A stretch of DNA of 64,000 nt from Pedobacter sp. HDW13 (GCF_011303555.1 NZ_CP049868.1:6312639-6376638); one strand, 5' to 3'. Positions 1 to 8,971 are shown, counted from the first letter of the stretch. Translations and numbers: made by a program. The notes: generated by a model from the sequence alone, not told the origin.

Positions 1-32
1 CTTACAGATTCAAAAATCTACAAGGTTAACCA

Positions 33-68
33 CAAAAAAACGGGGCTATCGTAACCGATGCCCCGTTT
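33..68 (-). terminator. intrinsic terminator of guaB
   Basis: On the minus strand a 9-bp GC-rich stem (AAACGGGGC pairing with GCCCCGTTT, plus an inner ATCG/CGAT) is followed by a T-run. It lies 22 bases past the guaB stop codon, as expected for a Rho-independent terminator. Confidence 0.85.
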
Positions 69-89
69 AAATTCAATATATAAATTAGC

Positions 90-1559
90 CTACCTGGTAT
101 AATTAGGTGCTTCTTTGGTAATGGTAATATCGTGCGGGTGACTCTCGCGCATGCCCGCAGCGGTAATCTGCACAAATTGTGCTTCTTGTAATGCTTCGAT
201 ATTGGCTGCTCCACAATAGCCCATACTTGCACGTAAACCACCGATGTATTGATACATTACTTCTGCCAATGTACCTTTAAACGGCACACGGCCTACAATA
301 CCTTCAGGAACGAGTTTTTTAATATCATCTTCTACATCCTGGAAATAACGGTCTTTCGATCCTTGCTCCATTGCTTCGATTGATCCCATTCCACGGTACG
401 ATTTAAATTTACGTCCTTCGTAAATAATGGTTTCACCTGGTGATTCTTCTACTCCTGCAAATAACGAACCTGCCATTACAGTACTTGCGCCAGATGCAAT
501 AGCTTTTGCTATATCACCGGTATGTTTAATACCGCCATCCGCAATAACGGGCACACCAGTACCTTTAAGGGCTTTGGCACACTCGTAAACAGCGTATAAT
601 TGTGGTACACCAACACCAGCAATAATCCTGGTGGTGCAAATAGAACCAGGGCCAATACCAACTTTAACTGCATCAGCTCCGGCATCAGCTAAAAATTTTG
701 CAGCTGCACCTGTAGCAATATTACCTACAATAACCTGCAATTCAGGATATTTGGCTTTAACTTCTTTTAATTTATCTACTACACCTTTGGTATGACCGTG
801 GGCAGTATCGATGGTAATTACATCAACACCTGCATGTACCAATGCATCCACACGTTGCAAAGTATCGGCAGTTACTCCAACAGCAGCACCAACACGTAAA
901 CGTCCGCGTTCATCCTTACAAGCTGCCGGGTAATTTTTAACTTTTGAAATATCTTTAAAGGTAATTAAGCCGCTTAAATAACCATCTTTGCTTACTACCG
1001 GAAGTTTTTCGATTTTATGGTTCTGAAGAATTTCTTCTGCTTGAACCAGTGTTGTACCTTCAGGGGCAGTAATCAGGTTTTCTTTGGTCATTACTTCAGA
1101 AACCGGTCTTTTCATGTCTTTTTGAAAACGCAGATCTCTGTTGGTAATGATACCTACTAATTTATTATCGCTACTCACTACCGGAATGCCGCCAATTTTA
1201 TGTTCTTTCATAATTTTGAAAGCATCGGCAACCACTGCTGATTCTAATAAAGTAACCGGATCCTGGATCATACCACTTTCAGAGCGTTTTACTTTGCGAA
1301 CTTCACTGGCTTGTCTTTCAATCGTCATGTTTTTATGTAACATGCCTATTCCTCCATTTTGCGCAATAGCAATGGCAAGCTCAGCTTCTGTTACAGTATC
1401 CATTGCGGCAGAAATCAACGGAACATTGAGTTTAATTTTTTTCGTTAAAAAAGTGGATGTATTTACTTCACGTGGCAGAATTTCGGAATATGCAGGTACC
1501 AAAAGTACATCATCATACGTCAAACCTGTGGCAATAAATTTTGTGGAATCGAGTTGCAT
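90..1559 (-). CDS. guaB: IMP dehydrogenase
   Basis: IMP dehydrogenase oxidises IMP to XMP with NAD+, the committed step of GTP synthesis, in the cytoplasm. The 489-aa protein has the family's usual length and order: TIM-barrel start (TYDDVLLVPAYSE), two CBS domains at about residues 95-205, then the second barrel half with the catalytic loop GIGPGSICTTR (Cys308) and the GMGS flap. The frame stays open 28 codons upstream to 1643, but that stretch is hydrophobic and unlike the family. The ATG at 1557-1559, giving MQLDSTKF, matches the known N-terminus and was chosen. The gene stands alone with its own terminator and is divergent from ppnP across about 270 bp. Identification is secure. Confidence 0.97.
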   Translation of the reverse strand: MQLDSTKFIATGLTYDDVLLVPAYSEILPREVNTSTFLTKKIKLNVPLISAAMDTVTEAELAIAIAQNGGIGMLHKNMTIERQASEVRKVKRSESGMIQDPVTLLESAVVADAFKIMKEHKIGGIPVVSSDNKLVGIITNRDLRFQKDMKRPVSEVMTKENLITAPEGTTLVQAEEILQNHKIEKLPVVSKDGYLSGLITFKDISKVKNYPAACKDERGRLRVGAAVGVTADTLQRVDALVHAGVDVITIDTAHGHTKGVVDKLKEVKAKYPELQVIVGNIATGAAAKFLADAGADAVKVGIGPGSICTTRIIAGVGVPQLYAVYECAKALKGTGVPVIADGGIKHTGDIAKAIASGASTVMAGSLFAGVEESPGETIIYEGRKFKSYRGMGSIEAMEQGSKDRYFQDVEDDIKKLVPEGIVGRVPFKGTLAEVMYQYIGGLRASMGYCGAANIEALQEAQFVQITAAGMRESHPHDITITKEAPNYTR

Positions 1560-1690
1560 AGCAAATAAATTAGGATTTATTATTTGCCAGGCAAAGATAA
1601 GGAAAAACCAGGAAAATAAAAATGTAAATGCGAATTTAGTCAAATATTAAGCTTTGTTGACAATTGGGATTTCAGAATTATAAAGACAAC

Positions 1691-1810
1691 ATGATTGTTT
1701 ATAATCGCTCACAAATCATGAATAACAAAAAATATCCACCCGAAAAATATGCGGAATACATAGAGTTTTATAAAAAATTTATCAGGCTGATAAGCAAAAA
1801 GCTATTTTAG
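1691..1810 (+). CDS. possible 39-aa small basic ORF
   Basis: A short ATG-to-TAG frame lies in the 270-bp spacer between guaB and ppnP. It encodes a Lys- and aromatic-rich peptide (KYPPEKYAEYIEFYKKFIR...) and could start at 1691 or at the internal ATG at 1718. It ends 21 bp before ppnP on the same strand. I recognise no family. The amphipathic composition is suggestive, but in AT-rich DNA a frame of this length can arise by chance, so it is reported only as a possibility. Confidence 0.25.
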   Translation: MIVYNRSQIMNNKKYPPEKYAEYIEFYKKFIRLISKKLF

Positions 1811-1831
1811 CAAAAACTTTATAATTAGACT

Positions 1832-2113
1832 ATGATTACTGAAAACCAATATTTTGATGGTAACGTTAAATCTTTAGGATACGAAATAACCGAAGGTAAA
1901 TCAACTGTAGGTGTCATCAATCCTGGCGAATATACCTTTGGCACTGCGCAGAAAGAAATTATGCACGTTATTGAAGGCCAGCTAGAGGCGCTTTTACCAG
2001 ATGCTACCGAATGGCTAACCATTACCGCTGGCAACAGCTTTGAAGTACCTGCCAATGCTTCTTTTAAAGTAAAGGCAACTGTTCAAACAGCTTATCTTTG
2101 CCAGTACAGGTAA
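1832..2113 (+). CDS. ppnP: pyrimidine/purine nucleoside phosphorylase (PpnP, DUF1255 cupin)
   Basis: The 93-aa cupin belongs to the YaiE/PpnP family (DUF1255), which phosphorolyses a broad range of nucleosides to base plus ribose-1-phosphate in the cytoplasm. Family hallmarks are visible: the N-terminal NQYFDGNVKSLGYE, the central GVINPGEYTFGT, the cupin strand EIMHVIEGQLEALLP, and the C-terminal FEVPANASFKVK...YLCQY. Length matches the family, which is about 94 aa. It is probably a single-gene unit closed by the long hairpin that follows. Its purine-salvage role fits the divergent guaB neighbour, although co-regulation is only inference. Confidence 0.93.
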   Translation: MITENQYFDGNVKSLGYEITEGKSTVGVINPGEYTFGTAQKEIMHVIEGQLEALLPDATEWLTITAGNSFEVPANASFKVKATVQTAYLCQYR

Positions 2114-2120
2114 ACAAAAA

Positions 2121-2197
2121 AAGAAGTCAGGTTTTTATCCTTCGTAATAGATACTGAAACAATTCAGCACGACGAATGAAGAAAAACCTGACTTCTT
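2121..2197. terminator. long hairpin between convergent genes (AAGAAGTCAGG family)
   Basis: A 16-bp perfect stem (AAGAAGTCAGGTTTTT at 2121-2136 with its complement at 2182-2197) encloses a further TTCGT/ACGAA pairing. It sits between ppnP (+) and the M16 peptidase (-). On the minus strand the stem is followed by a T-run, so it probably terminates both genes. A related hairpin starting AAAGAAGTCAAGTTT occurs at 42055-42103. Confidence 0.75.
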
Positions 2198-2214
2198 AGC
2201 TTAAATGCTTCGCT

Positions 2215-3485
2215 TTACTTCTTCCCGATTACCACTTCGGTAAAACTTTCGGTAGTGAAGTATTTATTGGCCAAAGCCAGCAACTCTTCGGCTGTAATGG
2301 TTTTTACAGTTTCAATGTATCTTGAATAATAATCGTAATCCAGGCCTGAGAAGTAAATGTTTTTAAACTTATCGGCGTGCGAGAAAACATTTTCTAAACT
2401 GCCAAGCATCGAGCCAAGCATATAATTGCGCACTAAATTAAGTTCTTCTTCCCCTATTAGTGTCGTTTTCAATAAATCGATCTCTTTATAAATTTCTGTT
2501 AATGCTGCTCCGCAAACATCAGCACCAACTTCTGTCGATATAAAAAGATAACCGGCTTGCTGCAACGACGATATGCCCGAACCAATGCCGTAAGTATAGC
2601 CCTTATCTTCACGGATATTGGCCATCAAACGCGATCCGAAGTAACCACCCAAAACTGTATTTAAGATCTGGAGTCCTGGAAAATCTTTATGCTTGCGGTT
2701 TATAGCCAGCTGACCAATCCTAATGGCCGATTGTAAAGCTTCAGGCTTCTCTTTATACACGAATTGTTTTTCGGTAGGATTAAAGCTAAATGTGTTTTTC
2801 ACCACCTCACTTTTTTCCCAATTGTAACCAAAACTACTATCTAAAAGGTTAAAACCTGTTGTATCAAATTTTCCTGACACCACAATGGTACAATTATTTG
2901 GCGCGTAGGCTGCTTTAAAGTAGGTTAAAAGATCCACGCGTTTTAGTTCATCGTAATGTTGTGCTTTAATATCCACCCGTAAGCGGTCTCACCAAACAAA
3001 GCATGCGCAAATTCTTTCCGCGAAACGATATCGTTCTTTTTAAGGTTAACCTGAAGTTTTTGCTTCTGATTCTGAATATAAATATCCAATTCATTTTGCG
3101 GAAACTGGCTTTCTGTTAAAACATCCTTTACAATTGGCAATACCGAATGTAAATGTTTATTCAGCGTATACAACGAAACCGATGAATGATCTTGCGTATA
3201 TTCGGTTTGGAAAAATGCACCGTAAAAATCAATTTTTTCGGCTATTTCTTTGGCCGATAGCTTGTTGGTTCCGTTATTTATTAAGGTATTTACAGCGATA
3301 GCCTGTAAGGGTTTTTCACGTTTCCAGTTAACGTTTTCAAAAATAAATTCAATCCGTACCAAATCCTGCTCACCCGAATAAATAGTAAAAACAGGTACAC
3401 CATTGGCTAATAACCTTTTTTCAGGCTGGATAAAATTTATAGCAGATACCTGCTTAAAATCAGGCGCTTGTTGTCTGTTAAGCAT
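2215..3485 (-). pseudogene. M16 family peptidase-like protein, inactive partner subunit, frameshifted
   Basis: Two minus-strand frames (3485 down to 2943, then about 2976 down to 2215) together encode one M16 peptidase-like protein of about 423 aa. They are split at the G-run at 2976-2978 (coding strand TAC GGG TGG ATA). One extra G would give TAC GGG GTG GAT and join the frames. The N-terminal half has no HxxEH zinc motif, so this is the catalytically inactive partner type that pairs with an active M16 subunit; the C-terminal half has the typical M16 C-domain, including GYFGSRLMANIREDKGYTYGI. It overlaps the upstream active subunit by 8 nt (same operon). Because mqnC and mscL show the same one-G loss, a sequence error is more likely than real decay. 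Confidence 0.85.
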
Positions 3486-4722
3486 GTTCTTCAGTTAAAT
3501 AATATAAGGTTGATGATGATTTTTTGCCAAAGGTTTCGTTGGCAATCCTTTTAATGTCGGCTGATTGAACCTTTAAAAATTCGGCTGTTTCCATATTCAG
3601 TAAGGCTGCATCGCCCAACAATTCGTAATAAGCCAGATTCATCGCTTTATCAAGCAAGCTCATTTCCGAAAATACGAGGATAGATTCTACTTTGTTTTTC
3701 ACTTTAGTAAGCTCGGTATCTAAAACTAGTTCGGTTTTTAATTTATCCAGTTCAGTCCATATGGCTTTTTCGGCTGTTTCTATGGCTACGCCTTCTACCA
3801 GTTTACCTTCAATAATAAACAAACCCGGATCTAAACTGCTCGAAATATAAGCGTTAATATCGCTAAAAAGCTGTTGTTCTTTAAGCAGGCTATTGTATAA
3901 ACGCGACGATTGTCCGCGTGATAAAACGTCGGAAAGTAAATCGAAAGCATAATAATCATTATTCAATCTGCCAGGCATTTTAAAAGCCATATAAATGGCA
4001 TTTAAGGGAACATTTGCTTTAATGGTTTCTTGCCTGGCTTCTGTTTGTGGTTCTTCCTGAACCAAATTCCTGTGGTATTTCTCTCCGGCCGGTATAGGCT
4101 CAAACCATTTCTCCGCCAGTTTTTTCACATCTTCGGTTTTCACATTTCCACCTACAACCAAAATAGCGTTCTGTGGGGTATAATGTTTCTTAAAAAATGC
4201 TTTCACATCATCCATAGTAGCATTTTCTATATGCGAAAGTTCTTTACCAATGGTTGCCCAGCGATACGAGTGCTTTTTATACGCCAGCGGACGTAGTTTT
4301 AACCAAACATCGCCATAAGGCTGGTTCAGGTAACGCTGCTTAAATTCTTCGCTTACTACATTGCGCTGCGTATCCAGGCTTTTTTCAGAAAAGGCAAGGC
4401 TCAACATCCTGTCGCTTTCCAACCAAAATGCTGTTTCGATATTTTCGGCTGGCAGCGTAATGTAATAGTTGGTAATATCGTTGCTGGTAAAGGCGTTATT
4501 TTCGCCCCCAACACGTTGCAAAGGTTCATCGTAGTTGGGGATATTGATTGATCCACCGAACATTAAATGCTCAAACAAATGCGCAAAACCGGTTTTATCA
4601 GGGTCCTCATCACGTGCGCCCACATCATATAAAATATTCAAAACTGCCATCGGAGTAGTTGCATCTTCGTGCACCAAAACTTTTAACCCGTTAGCTAGTG
4701 TAAAACGATTAAAATCTACCAT
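3478..4722 (-). CDS. M16 family zinc metallopeptidase (active subunit)
   Basis: A 414-aa peptidase of the M16 (pitrilysin/insulinase) family. The inverted zinc motif HLFEH is at residues 48-52, with the distal metal-binding Glu in NVVSEEF near residue 125; the C-terminal M16 domain follows (LLSDVLSRGQSSRLYNSLL). It lacks an obvious signal peptide, so a cytoplasmic or non-classically placed protein is likely. It is first in a two-gene operon with the HxxEH-less partner, overlapping it by 8 nt, the usual arrangement for heterodimeric bacterial M16 enzymes. Substrates are unknown. The ATG at 4722 gives MVDFNRFTLANGLKVLVHED, a typical M16 start. Confidence 0.93.
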   Translation of the reverse strand: MVDFNRFTLANGLKVLVHEDATTPMAVLNILYDVGARDEDPDKTGFAHLFEHLMFGGSINIPNYDEPLQRVGGENNAFTSNDITNYYITLPAENIETAFWLESDRMLSLAFSEKSLDTQRNVVSEEFKQRYLNQPYGDVWLKLRPLAYKKHSYRWATIGKELSHIENATMDDVKAFFKKHYTPQNAILVVGGNVKTEDVKKLAEKWFEPIPAGEKYHRNLVQEEPQTEARQETIKANVPLNAIYMAFKMPGRLNNDYYAFDLLSDVLSRGQSSRLYNSLLKEQQLFSDINAYISSSLDPGLFIIEGKLVEGVAIETAEKAIWTELDKLKTELVLDTELTKVKNKVESILVFSEMSLLDKAMNLAYYELLGDAALLNMETAEFLKVQSADIKRIANETFGKKSSSTLYYLTEEHA

Positions 4723-4860
4723 TACCTAATTTTAGAGTGGTAAAGATAATTTAATAATTCATTTAGCAGAATGTGATTAATAAAGAGAATACAATTAAAA
4801 GATATTTTGGTCTCTGGCAATTCTATTTTTACTATTTTAGCAACAGATAATCAAGTAAAC

Positions 4861-5562
4861 ATGGGCGAGGAAACAGCAAAAAATTCATTCGGAATTTTAA
4901 ACAGTTTAAAAAAATTAATTTTCGAAGACAGTGATGCACCTGGTTCCACGCAGGATCAGCAACCTGCCAGCATCAGCACAAAAACACCCGAACCTGTAAC
5001 TAACCAACCACAGGTTAATCTAAAGGAAAATGTTAGCCCAATAGGTGTTACCGATGTTAAGCAAATGAAGGTAAAAGTTTTAGGCATACTGGAAAAAATG
5101 AATGAGCCGGGTCTCGATTTTTTTGAGGTCTGGAATGCAGCAGCAGAAATGGGCAGCATTGATGCTTCGACCATAAAAGCGGCTTATACATCTTTAAAAT
5201 ATGTAGAAAAAGACTTAAATAAACAAAAGCTGTTAACTACTGGCCGAAGCTATGCCACGGAGTTAAAAAAAGTTATAGAACAGGAAAGCAGCCAGAAACA
5301 GCAACAAAAACAAAACCTGGAAAACAGCCTGATTGATGAAAAAAACGATTTGATAAACGAAATTAAAACTATTGAACAAAACATTGCCGATCTGAAAGCC
5401 AAATTGCAAAATAAAGAACAAGATTTAAAGAATCTTAATGTGAAGTATGATCCGCAGTTGAAAGATATCGATCAGAAAATTGCTTTAGGCAATGCAGCTG
5501 TTAATGAGGTAATAGCCGATATAGAAAAAGCACTGAGTATTATTGAAACAAACATAAATTAA
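4861..5562 (+). CDS. unrecognised coiled-coil protein, first gene of an ASKHA-associated operon
   Basis: A 233-aa soluble protein that I do not recognise. The frame opens upstream at a TTG (4807), but the ATG at 4861 (MGEETAKNSFGIL) is the better start. Residues about 25-60 are a Pro/Thr/Gln-rich linker. Residues about 65-125 form a small predicted helical domain (VKQMKVKVLGILEKMNEPGL). Residues about 130-215 are a strongly charged coiled coil rich in Lys, Glu and Gln. No signal peptide or membrane segment is seen. It is followed 24 nt later by a membrane coiled-coil protein and then by a Ppx/GppA-like ASKHA protein on the same strand. This suggests a three-component complex of unknown role. 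Confidence 0.8.
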   Translation: MGEETAKNSFGILNSLKKLIFEDSDAPGSTQDQQPASISTKTPEPVTNQPQVNLKENVSPIGVTDVKQMKVKVLGILEKMNEPGLDFFEVWNAAAEMGSIDASTIKAAYTSLKYVEKDLNKQKLLTTGRSYATELKKVIEQESSQKQQQKQNLENSLIDEKNDLINEIKTIEQNIADLKAKLQNKEQDLKNLNVKYDPQLKDIDQKIALGNAAVNEVIADIEKALSIIETNIN

Positions 5563-5586
5563 CGATTAAAAATTAACGAAAACGTA

Positions 5587-6696
5587 ATGGAAAACAAAAA
5601 TCAGTATGTAAATATTCCAGCCGAAATTAAAAGTCAGCTGCCTATATTTCAGGTTTTAGGCGATCATCTTCCCAGCCAGATACAAACACCTGAAGGCAAA
5701 AAGGTAATGTCAAGTATCTTTTTTTGGGCGCTAATTTTGGGAGGTGCATTTGCATTTTTCAAATTTCTTCCAATTATGCTGGTTTATGCAGCCAAAAGTA
5801 TTTTACTGGTTATTTTTAGTATTATACTAATTGTATTGCTTTTACTAGCTCCAAAAATTATTTCTTTATTACATAGGTTGGGTACAATTTTACTTTTTAA
5901 AGGCGAAAAAGCCATTATAAGAGGTAACCCGATTGAAACCTTGCAACTTTTATCAAAAGACGCAAAGGATACTTTAAAAAGGGTAAAAGATAAAATTGCC
6001 AATGTTGATGGTGTACGGATAGATATGGTACAAAGCGGAGAAACAGCTCAGAAAACTGCCGAAGAAAAATACACCTATGCTAAACGCTTTACCGTTGAAG
6101 CTGCAAGTTTAGATGAAAAAGCTAAACAGGAAACAGCAAACAACAACATCGAAAAGGCAAACGATTTAAACAGAGATGCAAAAGAAACGCGTACAAAAGC
6201 TTTCCTTTTAGGCAAAGAAGGTGAAGCAGAAGAACAAAATGCCCGTAGTTACGTACAATATGCCAACCAGTTTGCCAAAGTTTTAGAAGTTTTAAAAGAT
6301 AACGAAAGCGCTGCCCGCATTTATGTAAGCACCCTGGATAGCAGTATTTCGATCATTTCTAAAAAACTGGAAGCAACCCAAAAAATGAAAAATGCAACTG
6401 AAGGACTTGCAGAAGTTTTTAACATTAAAGACGGATGGGCTTTTCAGGAGGCAATGAATGCAGCTACAGGAGCCATTAGCCAAAATATTGCATCTATCCG
6501 TTCTAACCTCGATTTCTTAGATCAGAATAATAACATTACTGTTGGTGGTGCACCATCGCAAAGCGAATTGGAAGAATTCATCAAAAAAGTAGACGACCGC
6601 AACCTTAAAATGCTTAATGTAAGCAGAATGACCGATGCTTCTTACGAACTTAAAGCTGAAGAAAAAGTAGACAAAGGCTTTTCATTATTAGACTAA
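5587..6696 (+). CDS. unrecognised membrane-anchored coiled-coil protein
   Basis: A 369-aa protein with no family I can name. The N-terminal 40 residues are hydrophilic. Two closely spaced hydrophobic segments cover about residues 43-60 and 62-89, followed by a short basic stretch. Residues about 120-260 are a long Ala/Glu/Lys-rich helical region predicted to be a coiled coil, loosely like PspA/IM30-type helices in composition; that comparison is impressionistic. A second helical domain follows to about residue 315, then a charged tail ending KVDKGFSLLD. It is the middle gene of a three-gene operon, with gaps of 24 and 27 nt. With two membrane segments, both ends may face the cytoplasm. Confidence 0.8.
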   Translation: MENKNQYVNIPAEIKSQLPIFQVLGDHLPSQIQTPEGKKVMSSIFFWALILGGAFAFFKFLPIMLVYAAKSILLVIFSIILIVLLLLAPKIISLLHRLGTILLFKGEKAIIRGNPIETLQLLSKDAKDTLKRVKDKIANVDGVRIDMVQSGETAQKTAEEKYTYAKRFTVEAASLDEKAKQETANNNIEKANDLNRDAKETRTKAFLLGKEGEAEEQNARSYVQYANQFAKVLEVLKDNESAARIYVSTLDSSISIISKKLEATQKMKNATEGLAEVFNIKDGWAFQEAMNAATGAISQNIASIRSNLDFLDQNNNITVGGAPSQSELEEFIKKVDDRNLKMLNVSRMTDASYELKAEEKVDKGFSLLD

Positions 6697-6723
6697 TCAA
6701 ACTCTTAAATTAAACATATCACA

Positions 6724-7716
6724 ATGGAAGAAAAATCTATCTGGGCAAGACTACGCTGGCCTATAAAAGCAATTATTATCGCAATCCCTATCATTGGCTT
6801 AGGTTACTGGGCTTTAGAATCGGGAAAAATTGATGCCGCAACCAACACTGAGGGAAGTAAAAAAGACAGTACAGAACAAGCATCTTCACCTGCTGCTGCT
6901 AAAAGCGAAGACAAAAGAAGTTTTAATTATACTCCCGAAAAACCTGTAAATGGTGAATATAAAGGTGTTGTAGAGGTTGGTGCCTCGGGTTTTAACTCTT
7001 TTGTAGTAAATATTGATAAAGAAAAACGCTGGGAAATTATCTCTAAAGATTTCGGAAAATCATTTGTTTACGAAGGTTTGGCAAATACCGCAGATATCAG
7101 AACCGGCCTAAAAGATTACATAGGCGCCATGTTTGATAAAGGCGTTAAATCTAAAAACATTCACTTTGTAATCAGTTCTGGCGCGCAAAAAGAGCCTAAA
7201 ACAACTGCTATTGTTTCTGAGTTAAAGAAAATGGGCTTCGTTGTTAACCTTGTTACCGCAGAACAGGAAGGTAAACTGGCTTTAAAATGTGTTTTACCTG
7301 CATCTTATTATGATAATTCTTTTGTTGTTGACATTGGTTCGGGCAACACTAAAATTTCGTGGATGGATGGCGATGTTAAATCATCTGAAGCACCAGGCGC
7401 TAAGTATTATGAGAAAAACCTGAAAGACGATGCTGTATATGATCTTGTTAAATCTGTATCATCAAAAATCCCATCTACAAAACACGAAGTTTGTTTCATT
7501 ATCGGAGGTGTGCCTTTTGAACTTGCAAAACAAACCCGTACCGGAGATGAAAGATTTACAGTTCTAAATGATCCTGATAAATACAATACTGATAAAATTA
7601 AAATCAAAAGTGGCGTTAACATATACAAAGCCATTAAAGATGCTACCAATTGCGATACTTTTGTATTTGACTGGGATGCCAACTTTACCATTGGTTTTTT
7701 ATTAGCCCTTAAATAA
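6724..7716 (+). CDS. membrane-anchored Ppx/GppA-like ASKHA-fold protein
   Basis: A 330-aa protein with one N-terminal membrane segment (residues about 13-31), a low-complexity Ser/Ala/Lys linker (35-70) and a C-terminal ASKHA (actin/Hsp70/sugar-kinase) domain. Visible ASKHA elements are a phosphate-1-like strand at EVGASGFNS (84-92), phosphate-2 VDIGSGNTK (202-210) and an adenosine-type FIIGGVPFE (258-266). The stretch HFVISSGAQ...GFVVNLVTAEQEGKLA resembles the exopolyphosphatase/guanosine-pentaphosphatase (Ppx/GppA) pattern before its second Gly-rich loop. The first loop lacks the usual leading Asp (Glu84 instead), so catalysis is uncertain. It closes the operon at a strong terminator. Its role is unknown; nucleotide- or polyphosphate-dependent control of the coiled-coil partners is only a guess. 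Confidence 0.78.
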   Translation: MEEKSIWARLRWPIKAIIIAIPIIGLGYWALESGKIDAATNTEGSKKDSTEQASSPAAAKSEDKRSFNYTPEKPVNGEYKGVVEVGASGFNSFVVNIDKEKRWEIISKDFGKSFVYEGLANTADIRTGLKDYIGAMFDKGVKSKNIHFVISSGAQKEPKTTAIVSELKKMGFVVNLVTAEQEGKLALKCVLPASYYDNSFVVDIGSGNTKISWMDGDVKSSEAPGAKYYEKNLKDDAVYDLVKSVSSKIPSTKHEVCFIIGGVPFELAKQTRTGDERFTVLNDPDKYNTDKIKIKSGVNIYKAIKDATNCDTFVFDWDANFTIGFLLALK

Positions 7717-7724
7717 TTTTCTTT

Positions 7725-7762
7725 AAAAAGAGCGACTGTAATTAACCAGTCGCTCTTTTTTT
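7725..7762 (+). terminator. intrinsic terminator of the ASKHA operon
   Basis: A perfect 14-bp stem (AAAAAGAGCGACTG at 7725-7738 pairing with 7747-7760) with an 8-nt loop is followed by a T-run. It lies just after the stop at 7716. Confidence 0.92.
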
Positions 7763-7800
7763 ATGTCAAAAATTTACTTTCCTGCCATAATAACTAAGCG

Positions 7801-7828
7801 TTGTTGTATAAACATTTTAGTATTTTTG
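7801..7828 (+). promoter_or_regulatory. Bacteroidota-type promoter of mqnC
   Basis: TTG at 7801-7803, a 17-base spacer, then TATTTTTG at 7821-7828 match the Bacteroidota consensus TTG-N17-TAnnTTTG. The start codon follows 5 bases later, implying a very short leader. Confidence 0.5.
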
Positions 7829-7832
7829 CTTT

Positions 7833-8956
7833 ATGAATACAGCCGATTTACTACAAAGGGCATTACGTTTTGACTTTTTGAGCCTTGAAGAAGGTGTACA
7901 TTTATACCATAATGCCGATACCGCATCTTTGATGTTTGTGGCAAACGAACTGAGAAAAATACAGGTACCCAGCGGCAAGGTAACCTGGCAAATCGATAGA
8001 AATGTAAACACTACCAATGTTTGTATTGCCAACTGTAAATTCTGTAATTTTTTCCGCAGGCCTGGCCACGATGAAAGTTATATTACTGATATCGAAACCT
8101 ATAAAGTAAAAATCGAAGAAACCTTTCGTTTGGGGGCGATCAATTATTGCTTCAGGGTGGTCATCATCCCGATTTAGGTCTGGCCTTTTATGCCGATCTT
8201 TTTAAAAAACTAAAAGAATTATATCCTGATTTAAAACTTCATGCTTTAGGTCCGCCTGAAATTGCACACGTTGCAAAATTAGAAGGCATTAGCCATACTG
8301 AAGTTTTAAAAGCACTAAAAGAGGCCGGTATGGATTCCTTACCTGGGGCTGGTGCCGAAATTTTAAACGACCGTGTGCGCCGCTTAATTTCTAAAGGGAA
8401 ATGCGGTGGCCAGGAATGGCTTGATGTAATGCGTGCCTGTCATCAGTTAGATATTACCACTTCGGCAACCATGATGTTTGGCCATGTAGAAACCATTGAA
8501 GAGCGTTTCGAGCACCTGGTTTGGATACGCCAGGTACAGAGTGAAAAACCTGCTGATGCAAACGGCTTTTTAGCCTTTATACCATGGCCTTTTCAAGACG
8601 ATGGTACTTTATTAAAAAGATTGCGCGGCATTAGCAACACCGTAACTGCCGATGAATATATCCGCATGATTGCACTTAGCCGTATTATGCTACCCAATAT
8701 TAAAAACATACAGGCTAGCTGGTTAACCGTTGGTAAAACAACAGCACAATTGTGTTTACATGCAGGCGCTAACGATTTCGGGTCAATTATGATCGAAGAA
8801 AATGTGGTTTCGGCAGCAGGTGCACCACACCGCTTTACCGCAAATGGTATTCAGCAATCGATCAGGGCAGCTGGTTTTGAGCCACAATTACGTGGGCAAA
8901 AATACAACTACAGAGATTTACCCGAACATTTGGAAGAACAGGTAATTACATACTAA
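7833..8956 (+). pseudogene. mqnC: cyclic dehypoxanthinyl futalosine synthase MqnC, frameshifted
   Basis: MqnC is a radical-SAM enzyme that cyclises dehypoxanthinyl futalosine in the futalosine route to menaquinone. The first frame (7833-8177) carries the cluster motif in CIANCKFCNFFR (CxxxCxxC) after the family signature VTWQIDRNVNTTN. The second (from about 8147 to 8956) begins with LLQGGHHPDLGL and continues to the end of the family. The break is the G-run at 8132-8136: five G give LGAINYC, while six would give LGGDQLLLQGGH, the conserved family sequence. The repaired length is 374 aa, normal for MqnC. No other mqn gene is nearby. Menaquinone is normally essential in this group, so a missing G in the sequence is the likeliest explanation. 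Confidence 0.9.
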
Positions 8957-8971
8957 ATAAAAAACACGCTC

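Noticed and set aside
1141..1650. 169-codon plus-strand ORF opposite guaB
   Set aside because: It is a shadow of the strongly conserved guaB coding strand.
4807..4860. TTG-initiated extension of the first gene of the ASKHA operon
   Set aside because: Adds a non-conserved-looking leader; the ATG at 4861 is a better start.
8130..8180. Programmed ribosomal frameshifting in mqnC
   Set aside because: No slippery heptamer of the usual type with a downstream stem was evident, and the same one-G change recurs in unrelated genes, favouring an error.
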